A stretch of DNA of 64,000 nt from Chondrilla cf. caribensis (Eukaryota > Porifera > Demospongiae > Chondrillida > Chondrillidae), in contig OZ026568.1 in assembly GCA_964020155.1 (NCBI GenBank), positions 4,428,820 through 4,492,819 of the forward strand, given 5' to 3'. Positions 26,201-43,108 of this stretch are shown here, one piece after another. A model generated the notes under the pieces. The model searched no databases. It saw nothing but the letters and a program-made list of their open reading frames with translations, and was not told the DNA's origin. A program made the translations under genes and the position numbers. Positions within the stretch are counted from its first letter, which is position 1. Each line of letters starts with the position of its first letter.

Positions 26201-28420
26201 GTGCACCGCTCACATGACCACATAGCACTCCTAATACGGCATCTCACTTTGTATATTCACAAACTGCTCACACAACCTATTCACATTTCACATATCACGT
26301 TCCACATAGCAGTGCATATTTGAATGACATAACATGCATGTGACACACATACTATGCACACACAAATACAAACACATACACAAACACACATACACAAACA
26401 CACATGCACACACACACACACACACACGCACACACACACACACAAACATGCACACACACACACACACACACATGCACACACACACACATACACAAACATG
26501 CACACACACACACAAACACATGCACACACACACACATACACAAACATGCACACACACACACACACACATACACAAACATGCACACACATGCACACACATA
26601 TATACCAAAGTGTTGCTGAGAGAAAAATCTAAATTATGCATTACAGTGACATGCCACTGTTAGCCAGATGTCGAACAGAACTATATTTACTGGATGCAGG
26701 CACGCATACTGGAAGTAGGCTCACCTCTACAATGGACGCTTCATCAAAGAAAACATCTGTATCATTGACTGGTTCTGTGACACCGAACCAGTTACCAACA
26801 GCGGAGCCGGCTGCTATCACACCTCTCCTCAGAGTGCGCCGAAGAGTCCTTCCTTGATTCCCCTCAGATATCCTCACCCTTCTCTCTCCCAGGGTCTCCT
26901 GCTGGTCCTCCTGCTCCTGAGGACCTGATGGCTGTTGTGTGTTCCTTATCTTCTGCAAGGCCTGACCAGGATCAAAGCAAACATGATGCATAAAAGTGGC
27001 AACACCTGCAATGTTAATTGTGTGGATCGCATCATCACTAAGGGAGCTGATAGATTCCTCAATATCTCATCTGTGATGAGTACAATTAGGGTCTCCTATA
27101 GCGACTCTCAAGTCTCCATCTCACCCAGCTGGGGACAATTTAACTCGTTAACCCCAACAAAGGTCTCAAATTCCTGTCAGTTACATGTGTGTGGGCGAAG
27201 CATAGCCCAGCATAACACAAGGCCTATGAAGGGAGAGCAGCACCAAGGTACACTGCCATGCTGGTGTGTAGTGGGTCCACACAACTACACCAAAGAGCAA
27301 AATGAAAGGTATGCATGGAAGTTGCTAGGTAACACTGGCCTGGAACAAGCTCCAATGAGGTCATTCCAGTAGACATGGGTCACTGACAACACACTCAGTT
27401 ACCCACTCCACTCTGGGGGTACACAGAGTGGATATTGGGTATGGAATAAATCAAGGTGTGTGATTGTCCACCATCAAACTAATATGGTGTGCAAATTCCA
27501 AGGTCCCTCGGTTCACTTTCAATGTGCACTACATGCACTCTAGCATTGGAGGACAGCCGAATGAGCAATACATGAGACACTGCTGAGGAATATCAAGGAA
27601 ACAGGTGCAACTAACTTGTGAACCATGTCACTGTTGGATAGGCGGGCAGGTTAAAGGTGGCCAGATCAACAGGACATCCTTGTGAGAGCATTCATTGGAA
27701 CAACCACACACCATAAGTAGTCATACACCAAACACAGCACTACATATTTGTGTACATACATACACATGCAGGTGTGGGGGTGTCACACAGTGCATGTGGG
27801 TAGTATGTGAATACACCCTAGTGCTACCTTCACACTCATCACAAGTACAAGGTGTCCTATAGTCAACATTGCAGCCCACACTGGTGCAACATTGCATTAC
27901 AGAACGTATCACAGATACACTATTATCTACTACTACACACAACACTCATTATCAGCGGTGTGTCAATAACTATGTTGATCCTGCAATCTGTGGCTGTAGG
28001 AAAGAGGACAACCAGGAAGGGCTTGCCACTTGCTACTCAGCTCAGGTGAAATAACGACAAGGAGATAAGTCCGAGTGCAGTGGTCATGACCTTCTTGTGC
28101 ACTCGATGCGGGTCTACACGTCGCCTCCTCTTACACGCTAGGCGTATGTGTGTGCGTAGCTAGTATAGGAAACCATGGGATGGGGTGAGTCGACCTACTT
28201 GGAAGAATTGAGGCCAAGATACAGTTCCGTCTGTATTCTTGATCCTATCGAAGTCCGCCCTCAGCACACCTTCGCCCGGATTGAAGAGCCCAGCATGATC
28301 GATACACAGTTGAATAGCGCCGAGAAACCCCTCAACGTTCACTCCTCGAGCATTTGCTTTGAGATGATTCGCATACTGCTCTCTGAAGAATGTGATTTCG
28401 TCTCGTGAGAACGTTGACAT
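23210..28420 (-). CDS. RHBDF: iRhom-family rhomboid with intact catalytic dyad and EF-hand-like N-terminus
   Basis: Exons 28199-28420, 26725-26961, 25327-25782, 25140-25236, 23831-24837 and 23210-23695, all phase-consistent; 834 residues. The cytoplasmic part has iRhom-like basic motifs (SAVGNWFGVTE, GRRSFRRAQQ). Between TM1 (TILITIAQIVCFLVLIILNG) and TM2 lies a Cys-rich iRhom homology domain (MWIGSSVVNMIQWGAKFKPC). The membrane core follows iRhoms closely: AGWLRVGIIYFISALGG, SIFIPYEVYFGASG, FPYVDNFVHFGGFLFG, MPWVTF, and a C-terminus CPWCHYINCIPYFPDLC. Animal iRhoms have GPAG where this protein has GASG; the TM6 histidine and the loop-1 WR motif are also present, so proteolysis looks possible. 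Exon 1 encodes a degenerate EF-hand pair (DRIKNTDGTVSWPQF). Its join to exon 2 spans 1.2 kb but is in phase. Head to head with SLBP. Confidence 0.88.
24890..25040. repeat. ~15-17 bp GT-rich minisatellite in iRhom-like intron 4
   Basis: Imperfect tandem copies of GTGAGGGTGTGTTGGA type. They read as CA/CT-rich in the sense strand and create spurious His/Thr/Pro-rich frames. Confidence 0.85.
25915..26105. repeat. C-rich minisatellite in iRhom-like intron 2
   Basis: Imperfect copies of a 14-18 bp CCACTACACCCCACCTC unit. Confidence 0.85.
26347..26600. repeat. Long interrupted (CA)n in iRhom-like intron 2
   Basis: About 250 bp of CA broken by ACATG and ATACA variants; TG in the sense strand, about 125 nt after the donor. 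Confidence 0.95.
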
Positions 28421-28645
28421 CCTCGATTGTAAGGTTTATAGTCAATAGAAAAACTCGTTGAGGAGAGACCGAGTGTTGGGGCCAACCCTACTACTCTAGT
28501 TCCTATATGGGGTGAGCCGTTCCGGATAACTCCGCCCATTGTGTCGTAAACAAAAGCGCGGGCTAGTCAACAGATCTCATAAGAGGTGTTGTTGGAATTG
28601 AAGTGAACTGCTCTTCAAGAAATCTTGCTAGCGAGTTTTTCCAGG

Positions 28646-29886
28646 ATGACAGCTGTCGGAGATGAATATGCTTTTGAATCTATTTTCCAACCTAATGTAT
28701 CTTGGAGTGACATTATGGACGCGGAAGAGAGCGGAGATCCAATGGAGCTAGAAAAACTAAAGTTAGCATCTTTGTCTTGTACCAAATCTCTAATGATGGT
28801 GTTATGATATCATTCGCTATTTTCATGTTGCATTGCGTTTTCAGGAATGTGTCTTTCAGAAGCAACAGCAGTTTATCCAAAGACGAGAAAAATGATGAAA
28901 ATCAAATACCTAAGCGTTGTTTCCCCCAAAGTCCTGCCTCTTCGAGGCGGCCTCTCCTTCAGATACAATGCAGGACACCAGGACAAGACAGTTACACATC
29001 GCATAGTCGTGGTTCTTGTACTAGTACACCTGCTGTCACCAAGCCCAAGCCAATGACCTATGCTGACGTGCTCAAGCCCAATGCGAAGAGGACTTTGGAA
29101 GTGAGGCATTGCTTGTCACCTGTGGAAGGACCATCCAAGAAACACCACACTTGGAGTTCCCCACAGTTCACAGAGATTGAAGAACCACCCAAAGAGCAGA
29201 CACCCATATATGTAGAAAGGTGATTTTCATTATGAGATCTCTAGAGGATAATGCGACCAACAAACATCTCATCCAGTCTCATTAGTGCATACAATTACAA
29301 ATCTAATTGTGATGTATTGATTTTGTGCGTTAGACCATCAGTTATTCTTTCATAGAAGTCAAAAGTTTACTCAAAGAAAATTGGCTTTTGTGTCCAAGTT
29401 TGACCTGGCTGATGAAGAACCAATTCCCCAGAAAAAGAGAAAAGAGAAAGAAACTGATCCTCATCGTTTGGAACAAAGACAAAAACAGATAGACTATGGC
29501 AAGAACACTGTTGGATACGAAATATACAGCTTGAAAGTACCAAGGTTTGTAAAATGTGTATGTTTGTTTTATTACACATTTTTCATTTGAAATTGTTTCT
29601 TTCCTTAGAGAATTGAGGAGTAAAAGTAATCCATCCACCCCAGACAAGTGTCAGAAGTGCAGTAAGCGATCCTGGGATGGCCAGATAAGGAAGTGGAGGA
29701 GAGGACTTCATGCTTGGGATCCCAAGGTTGACGAGAACACGCCAATAATCACTGCGAAAGAATCGGATCTTGCCGGAATGTGAGTGACCCTACCCTCTGC
29801 TAGTCTTTGAGTATATCACTGCATGTAATTATGTGCTTATCTCCTCTACTTACAGAGATTTGGACATGGACTTTGAAATGAATTAG
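28646..29886 (+). CDS. SLBP: Histone RNA hairpin-binding protein (stem-loop binding protein)
   Basis: Binds the 3' stem-loop of replication-dependent histone mRNAs and governs their processing and translation. Exons 28646-28761, 28845-29219, 29356-29544, 29609-29779 and 29856-29886 give 293 residues. The RNA-binding domain is clear: [28 protein letters not shown], then STPDK (the TPNK-type phospho-threonine loop) and [20 protein letters not shown]. The N-terminal half is Ser/Pro-rich and disordered, with SP and TP sites as in vertebrate SLBP. The first ATG in frame is used; an upstream TTG-initiated extension is unlikely. It starts 225 bp from the divergent iRhom-like gene. Confidence 0.95.
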
Positions 29887-30305
29887 ATCATCAATCCTGG
29901 TTCAGTGTGGATCAACCAAGCACAGACCAACACACACAGTGTGTTTGCCTTTTATCATTTGTGAACTGATATAAGACAATATGTTATAACAGCGTGCATA
30001 CTTATTCTTTGTTCTTATGTTTGATATTTATTGTACAGTACGTATTTTGATGGGATTTGGCATTGTACCTTCTTCTACTGTATGTAATTGCACCAGTTCT
30101 TGGCGAGGCGGAGCGAACTCGCCTACTTTATCCGGATTCATTATTCACAAAGGCGCGCTAGTACTTGGCATGCAACTGAGCATGCTCAGTTCATCGAGTT
30201 CCGCTAACTCCTACTTCCGGCTATTCGCATCTGATCTGTTCCGTATAAACCACAGAACATACAACCTTATTGCTTGGTGAAAGATTGTTCCGTGAAGCTG
30301 TTAAA
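29887..30305. other. Intergenic region SLBP to light chain copy 1
   Basis: Holds the SLBP 3' UTR and the 5' region of the light-chain gene. Copy-specific homology with the second light-chain gene starts at about 30233. No other gene seen. Confidence 0.6.
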
Positions 30306-31257
30306 ATGGTGAGATCTCTTGAGGATCGGTTGAAATACTTTTCGACTGTTATCGTTTTCTATCTACAGAGTCGTCAAAGATTGCAGGGCAAGAAGGTCAA
30401 GAAACGAGGCCAACGTGCCACTTCTAACATCTTTGCCATGTTTGACCAAGCTCAGATTCAGGAGTTCAAAGAGGTACGTTGGTGTTCTAGTAGAAGTATG
30501 GGTAGTTCATATAGTGTATTGGGTTGAGCCTTCAAAATCTCGTTTTCTTTTGATGTAGGCATTCAACATAATCGACCATGATAAGGACGGATTCATTGAT
30601 GCAGAAGATCTGAAACAAATGTTCTCGGAGCTCGGTGCGTCAGATACACTTGTGTTTTGTGTAAATGGGTACTTGTCTTCAGTGAACTGAAGACAGTGTA
30701 TTACTGTGCATATTCAGTCTAAATCTACAAGTTGGTAACAGTCATGTCAGCACCACCCATGGGATGGAGTATCCATCTATGTATGCTCCTGTGGTGATGT
30801 GGCATGATTCAGCACTTACGATGGGTGTCTTGTGTGTTGTAAAGCATATGTTACTGCATAGTGTGTGTGTGTGTGCGTGCATGCGTGTGTGCATGAAATG
30901 TATGTAGATGTCGATAGGTTGCATTGACCGAAGGAGGTCATCTACTCTTTAGCTATAGAACCAAAGGATGCAGTTGTTGACTCAATGCTCTCTGAAGCTC
31001 CTGGTCCACTCAATTTCACCATGTTCCTTACTCTATTTGGTGAAAAGCTCAATGGAACTGATCCAGAAGAAGTTATTAAAAATGCTTTTGCTTGTTTCGA
31101 TGAAGAGGGAACTGGGAGGATCCATGAAGACAGGTTGGTGTGATGTCATTCCTTTTGGTCATAGCATCTGTAGTAGGCATTATCTCTACTTATGTGGAAT
31201 TTTTGCTCACTTGAGATCATATTTGGATCATCATCACCAATACATCATCCAGTCACT

Positions 31258-31296
<39 letters not shown>

Positions 31297-31606
31297 TGTA
31301 CCATGTTCAACAATTGGATGGTATCATGCCATGTTCAATGAAACATACATGATAATTGTTGTAACACTTGTAATGTTGCATTGTTTGTGTATACCCACAC
31401 ACTGGAGGTGGGTGAAGAGGTGTTTCTGCTGCAATGTGGAATTTCCCCCCTTTCTCAGGCTTCGTGAGCTGCTGACCACTGTGGGCGACCGTTTCACTGA
31501 TGGAGAAGTAGATATGATGTTGAAGGATGCTCCAGTTGACAACAGTGGCAACTTTGACTACAATGTCTTCACTACTATGCTGAAACACGGCAAAAAGGAT
31601 GACTGA
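30306..31606 (+). CDS. Myosin regulatory light chain, copy 1
   Basis: Non-muscle/smooth-type myosin II regulatory light chain, 170 residues. Exons 30306-30308 (the ATG alone), 30369-30473, 30559-30634, 30953-31133 and 31459-31606. The protein keeps QRATSN, the phosphorylatable Thr-Ser pair, then [17 protein letters not shown], the divalent-cation EF-hand [33 protein letters not shown] and [20 protein letters not shown]. The start codon is immediately followed by an intron (ATG then GTGAGA); the family N-terminus MSSR is thereby restored across the junction. Nearly identical to the gene at 32333. Confidence 0.96.
31259..31295. repeat. (CA)n in light chain copy 1 intron 4
   Basis: A CA tract in sense orientation, absent from the equivalent intron of copy 2. 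Confidence 0.93.
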
Positions 31607-32332
31607 GTCTACCAGCATATATAATTGTAACCCCAGTCTCAATTTGTATAATAGTGACTTTAGTTGCATACTTGTTTCAGGGTGCAACTGTATACACGCA
31701 ATATAATTTCATCAGTAGATTTCAGTGTGCAAATGAATAATTATTTCTGTATAATTATGTACGTAGATCAATCATGTAATTTTAGCTACTTATTCAATTT
31801 GACGAGATGTACCAATTCCCAGTTGGGTTATTATGATCTGGACAAAGTAACACATCTTGCATGTTTTATGTACTATTGTATACAATACTATGACGGTGCT
31901 AAACCGCTGCCATCAAATTTACTTCTTATTCAGAGGTGCTTGCCGTGCAGTTTCCCATGACCAATGTCATATTCTCCTCACCTGCATGTGTCCAAGCACA
32001 TTTCTTGTTTCCTCCCGTTGTAACACGTGCACACACACAACAACAAAAAATTGAATTATGGTCTTTCCCCCATTTTTGGTTGGGTGTGAAAAATTTTTGT
32101 ATCTCGAAAATGTCCTATACTGTGAAAAAATTTAGCAGCCACACTCTAGTCTATGGGATGAAACATGGCTGTGAAATTTGACCTAGGATGATTCAAGTTT
32201 CGGATGGGTGGACTTTGCCATTACCGATCGACACCGACTCGACGGAAGCGATGATGATCTGTTCCGTATAAACCACAGAACATACAACCCGTACTTATTC
32301 CTTGGTGAAGATTGTTCCGTGAAGCTGTTGAA
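31607..32332. other. Spacer between tandem light chain genes
   Basis: 3' UTR of copy 1 to about 31740, then about 500 bp unique to this spacer, then the duplicated 5' leader of copy 2 from about 32257. No ORF of note. Confidence 0.7.
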
Positions 32333-32673
32333 ATGGTGAAACCTTTCGAGGATCAGTTTAAATATTTTTCGACTATTATCGTTTTCTATCTACAGAGTCG
32401 TCAAAGATTGCAGGGCAAGAAGGTCAAGAAACGAGGCCAACGTGCCACTTCTAACATCTTTGCCATGTTTGACCAAGCTCAGATTCAGGAGTTCAAAGAG
32501 GTACGTTGGTGTTCTAGTAGAAGTATGGGTAGTTCATATAGTATATTGGGTTGAGCCTTCAAAATCTCGTTTTCTTTTGATGTAGGCATTCAACATAATC
32601 GACCATGATAAGGACGGATTCATTGATGCAGAAGATCTGAAACAAATGTTCTCGGAGCTCGGTGCGTCAATAC

Positions 32674-32708
<35 letters not shown>

Positions 32709-33404
32709 TCTCATGTCCGCATGTCAAAAGACTACTGACTAATGCAGGTCATCTGCTCTTTAGCTATAGAACCAAAGGATGCAGTTATTGACTCAATGCT
32801 CTCTGAAGCTCCTGGTGCACTCAATTTCACCATGTTCCTTACTCTATTTGGTGAAAAGCTCAATGGAACTGATCCAGAAGAAGTTATCAAAAATGCTTTT
32901 GCTTGTTTCGATGAAGAGGGAACTGGGAGGATCCACGAAGACAGGTTGGTGTGATGTCATTCCTTTTGGTCATAGCATCTGTAGTAGGCATTATCTCTAC
33001 TTATGTGGAATTCCGATTCAATAGAGATCATGTTTGGATCACCATTAGCGATACCTTATTCATCACACACACATTATACCATCTTGAAGGATTGGATAGT
33101 ACCATACCATGTTCAATGGAGTATATCATATTATGCATGATGATGATAACTTATTGTTGAATTATTATGGTCACATTAGTGTCGCTTTGTACCCACACAC
33201 TGGAGGTGGGTGAAGAGGTGTTTCTGTTGCAATGTGGAATTTCCCCCCTTTCTCAGGCTTCGTGAGCTGCTGACCACTGTGGGCGACCGTTTCACTGATG
33301 GAGAAGTAGATATGATGTTGAAGGATGCTCCAGTTGACAACAGTGGCAACTTTGACTACAATGTCTTCACTACTATGCTGAAACACGGCAAAAAGGACGA
33401 CTGA
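32333..33404 (+). CDS. Myosin regulatory light chain, copy 2
   Basis: Exons 32333-32335 (ATG only), 32396-32500, 32586-32661, 32764-32944 and 33257-33404; 170 residues. It differs from copy 1 at only two residues that I can find (AVIDS for AVVDS, GALNF for GPLNF). Exon-intron structure is the same; introns 1, 2 and part of 4 are still alignable, but intron 3 is 102 bp here against 318 bp in copy 1 and begins with a (TG)n. The loss of Pro in GPLNF is at a position usually conserved in the family. The 5' leader (TCTGTTCCGTATAAACCACA) is duplicated as well. Confidence 0.96.
32676..32707. repeat. (TG)n in light chain copy 2 intron 3
   Basis: A TG tract in sense orientation, about 14 nt after the donor. 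Confidence 0.94.
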
Positions 33405-34026
33405 GTCTACCAGTATAGCTGATTATAACCACAGTCTCAATTTGTATCATAGTGAACTTAGATGCATACTTGTTTCAGGGTGCTTGATTCACACACATCA
33501 TCATTAGATTTCAGTGTGCAAATAATTGATTAATCTGGTGTGTATGAATCATATTTAATATTAATACTACAATAACTGTTAGAACACAACTATGGGCTTA
33601 TATCATGCATACTGGATTCAGTGACGTGATGCTTCTAGTGTGAGTTGTTGAGTTATGCAAGACTATTCCATGTTATTTTACTATAATGATGACCTTATTG
33701 TCTGCAAGACTATTATCATCTGAGAAATTTGTGAAACTGCCCAACACTAATGTAGTCCAGGCTTGTGGACTGATCAAGATCGAGCCAGTCTACACCTCAT
33801 CAGAGACAACCTCATCACCAATGAGACTGCATGCTGCTGCACACGAAATATTCCTATGAAATTTGAGTTCACTTACCCTTATCACTGATACACTCAGTAC
33901 TTTTCAGTGTCTACATTAGTCACTGCAATACCTATGTATGTACTCACAGCACCAAAGCCTCAGAAATTGTAGTTTATGGTAATTTGAAAACATTGAATAT
34001 CATTTTACAACACAAAATGGCTGTCA
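33405..34026. other. Convergent intergenic region, light chain copy 2 to RPL26
   Basis: AT-rich 3' flanks. The first about 130 bp are homologous to the 3' flank of copy 1. No gene recognised. Confidence 0.6.
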
Positions 34027-34319
34027 TTAAGAGGACGCCTCCATGGCTTGTACTTCAGATTCTGTTATCTTCCCTTTTTCCTTTCCTTTAGTTTTGGCCT
34101 GTCCTTTCCGTTCCAGGATCTTCTTACGGTCTTTGTCCAGTTTCAGCTTGACTATTTCAACCTTAGAAGGGTGTATCCCAACCGAGACAGATGCCCCGTT
34201 AACCTTTTCTCTCTGGATACGTTCGATATGCACTACCCACTTCTTGCGATAAACCTAACAGCGAATACGAGTTGCAGCATTGATCCCACGTAATTTAAAC
34301 ACGAATAACAGGACATTAA

Positions 34320-34376
<57 letters not shown>

Positions 34377-34608
34377 GCAATAACGCATGTACCTGGATGA
34401 CTTTACCAGCAGGCTGTCCCTTGAAGTGACCGCGGGTTACTACCACCTCGTCGTCCTTCCTGATCGGAATAGACCTTACGTTATACTTCTGTCTAAGGTC
34501 TTTACTTAACGGAGCGCTCATTATCTTCCTTCTGACCACAGAAGAGGCACCAAAGTGCCGTTTTCGACTCTTCCTCCTCGAGGAACTTACTCTGGAATTG
34601 AACTTCAT
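34027..34608 (-). CDS. RPL26: 60S ribosomal protein L26 (uL24)
   Basis: Exons 34393-34608 and 34027-34254; 147 residues, the family length. [56 protein letters not shown] (KOW motif) and [19 protein letters not shown] are diagnostic. The intron falls after IQ, inside the KOW region. It is 203 bp from the divergent kinase gene; the shared promoter has CACGTG and TGACGTC elements. Confidence 0.98.
34323..34374. repeat. (CA)n in RPL26 intron
   Basis: TG in the sense strand, about 18 nt after the donor at 34392. Confidence 0.95.
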
Positions 34609-34646
34609 TTTGTGGTACACGTGGTAGAGGGGCGGAGTCACTCCAT

Positions 34647-34652
34647 CACGTG
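34647..34652. promoter_or_regulatory. CACGTG E-box in RPL26/kinase divergent promoter
   Basis: Within CATCACGTGCAA, about 40 bp upstream of the RPL26 start, with a TGACGTC half-CRE about 14 bp further. Confidence 0.45.
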
Positions 34653-34742
34653 CAATACATCATGACGTCGGTACACTACTATGGTAACTCGCAGTTAGAA
34701 ATCCTCGCGCGAGACACTCCCACTAAACTCGAACCCCCACCC

Positions 34743-34749
34743 TATATAT
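34743..34749 (+). promoter_or_regulatory. TATA-like element upstream of SLK/STK10-like gene
   Basis: TATATAT about 62 bp before the kinase start codon and 35-40 bp before a plausible transcription start. Confidence 0.4.
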
Positions 34750-34810
34750 CGGATAGGCAGGGGATTGGGAAGAAGCCGTACAGTATATCCTTGATTGCCT
34801 CGATTTGAAG

Positions 34811-40225
<5,415 letters not shown>

Positions 40226-40463
40226 CCAATTGCAAATTGGTCCACACTGCGTTGTTCTACTGTGTTTTCATTCCTATATTATATGCACGAGTTATTATTT
40301 TGTCATGATTAACTGATAACGATACGTTTGGGCATTTCAGCTGACATTTTTATGCCCGCCATGAATATAGTTATAAATGGAGGTCCGTATTATTTGAATT
40401 GTGCCAGTTACGTGTGCCTGAGCGTGTTCAAACACCAATGATATAAAGTACATTTGGTTCTTT

Positions 40464-41310
40464 ATGGGCAGCAGAGGACTGGAACCTCTCTTTGAGTCGA
40501 AGAGGAGAACGGTAGGCTTTGGAGCACGTTATGTGTTTGCGTTGTCTAGTGTGATTTAGAAATATCAGTGTATCAAAGGATCAGTCAGTGTTTTGTTTTA
40601 CTGTTCAGGCGAAATCGTCAAAAAGACCCAAGAGATTAACTTCTAAGAGAAAATTTGAAAAGGAAAGTTTATCTTTTATCCAAAGTGACGACATTGGACC
40701 TATTTGTAAGAGAAACAAGATTGTTCAAGCCCAGACCATGTCAACATCGAGTTCATCCAACAACGCGATACAGACCAAGTCATACCGCGTTATAGATTTG
40801 ACAGGCGACCCTATAGTGGATCTAACGGACTCCCCGGATTACGAGAATGAGGACCTGGTCTGCTTGGACAACAGCCTTAGCGGTAATAGTGCGAATCTGA
40901 AGAAGAGTTCGGACGATATAAAAATCACGCGGACCGAACCGCCCAGTCACAAAGGGTGTGTGCCCATTGGACCACAGATGAGGCGAACCTCATCTGTGTG
41001 TTGACATTTCTCTGTGCTGTCGCTAACAACGTTCTGTTCTGTTCTGTAGACCAAGTTCCCTGTTAGTTTGCCCAGTGTGTTTGGAGAAGGCCGCAGAGGT
41101 TTGTTTTGTGAGCTGTTCTGTGATGCCTAGGTGACTGTGATGCTCTTGCTTCCCTCACAGTTCCAAAGAAGTGGTCGTGATATAGTGTCGACTAAATGTG
41201 GCCATCTATTTTGTGATTTATGTATAAGGCAAGCCATCCAGGACAACCAGAAGTGCCCGACCTGCCGAACAAAACTTAAAATGAAAGAATTTCACAAAAT
41301 ATTTCTGTGA
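40464..41310 (+). CDS. RNF4: RNF4-like SUMO-targeted ubiquitin ligase
   Basis: Exons 40464-40511, 40609-40955, 41050-41098 and 41161-41310; 197 residues, near the RNF4 length of about 190. The N-terminal half has SUMO-interaction motifs VIDLTGD and IVDLTDS plus VCLD. The C-terminal RING is CPVCLEKAAE, DIVSTKCGHLFCDLCI, CPTCRTKLKMKEFHKIFL, giving all eight Zn ligands and the RNF4-type hydrophobic C-terminus that extends the RING dimer. RNF4 ubiquitylates poly-SUMO-modified proteins. The start ATG in MGSRGLEPLFESKRRT is the only one that splices in frame. Confidence 0.94.
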
Positions 41311-41587
41311 TTTGTTGTTGTACTACCTTTCTGTCCATGTACAATGTGCCATGGCACCAATAACAGTTTGCTTATGTACTTTACATGACATTTTTCTGAT
41401 AACTATAATTTTTCTTATTACAACTGTTACATATGCTATCATACTATCATCAACACGTGCAACTACAATATTAACACTATAACAAGCCATACATAAGAAT
41501 CACTACAGGAATATAGTGACCTTCATGTCACTTATAATACAGACACTTGAACACTCCACTAGTGCACACAGTTGTATTGATGGCTGG

Positions 41588-42306
41588 TCAAGCCTGTAGG
41601 AGTGACTTCCCTGTCATTTCCTCGGGTACGTCCAGTCCCATCAGGTCCAGGATGGTGGGAGCAATGTCGGACAACCCGGGCTCAGGTGATGCTGTGAACG
41701 TCTTGGTGCAGGACCCAGCCATGTAGAACGGAACTGAATGGGCAATGTGCAGAGATCAGTGGGTCAAGCCATGATGGCTGTAAGTGGGAGAGGTTGTCAT
41801 GACTACCTTTATTAGTTGTGTGCTTTGTAACTGGTTTTCCCTTTTGGTCAATCATTGTCTCTGCATTTCCGTGGTCAGCGGTAACCAGCAGTACATAACC
41901 ACAATCCTCACAGGCTTTCTCTATTATCCCAATGGCCTTGTCTGGAGGCAGGAATCACACAAGTTAGACAAACAAACAACTCCAACCAAACATACATGAG
42001 TACATAGAAGTGTGTAACACTGCATACACTTAAGGAATGCCTCCTGAGACACGTAATATAAGAAACGTGCACATACAAATCACCATTATAATTAGAGGAT
42101 ATAGTGGTAGCCTGCATAGGTGTGCCACATTGATGATAAAGTATTAATTGACCACCATCAGACTCAATTAGCCTGAGATAATCAATTACCCCTCCATCTG
42201 CTGATGTGCACACACTAGGCTATAACTGTAACATAGCAAACAACTGCATGTATTGGTATGAAATAGTTAATTGTGTACACATACACACACTAATACATAC
42301 ACTAAT

Positions 42307-42343
<37 letters not shown>

Positions 42344-42358
42344 CACACACAGGCACAT

Positions 42359-42396
<38 letters not shown>

Positions 42397-42980
42397 AGAG
42401 AGAGGCACACATGCTTGTAGAGACGAACAGACACTACTGCTCACCTGTAGCTCCACAGGCAATCACAGCAGCATCGTACACACCAGTATGTCCCACCATG
42501 TCAGGAGGAGCCAGGTTACACATAACAAAAGGATATGTTCCTTTGTTCATTGCATTGGACATCTTTGCAATAGAGAGTGTATTGTCATTAGGCAAGATTT
42601 CAGAAGTGGAGCCTTCAACTCACTGCAAGGGCCACTCCTTCACAACTCATTTCCGGTTTCAGATCATAAGTGGCTACCTTTGGAGAAGGTACCATTTCTC
42701 TATCCTCACCCTCGAACGCAGCCTCACGTCCACCGTTAAAGAAGAAAGTGACATGTGCATACTTCTCTGTTTCTGTGGAGGTATTAGTTGCATTGCAAAG
42801 AGGTTCATTGTCAAGGGACACACCAACCACTCACCTGCACAGTGAAACTGAGTAAGTTTCTTCTTTGAGAGCCATTCTGCTAGAGTGTTTGGGGGAACCT
42901 CAGGTGCAAACACAACTTCAAAAGGGAATTCCTTTTTATATTCAGTCATAGTTATGATATTCTGTGTAAAGAGTAGGTAG

Positions 42981-43020
<40 letters not shown>

Positions 43021-43061
43021 ACGTGTGTGTGTGCGTGTGCGTGTGCGTGTGTGTGTGCGCA

Positions 43062-43108
<47 letters not shown>

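Noticed and set aside
26281..26663. Poly-Cys/Val and poly-Thr/His open frames
   Set aside because: Six-frame translation of (CA)n/(TG)n; the same applies to all such frames at the other dinucleotide arrays.
42206..42739. Plus-strand open frames opposite iPGM
   Set aside because: Antisense shadows of iPGM exons 8 and 9 and the (CA)n between them.
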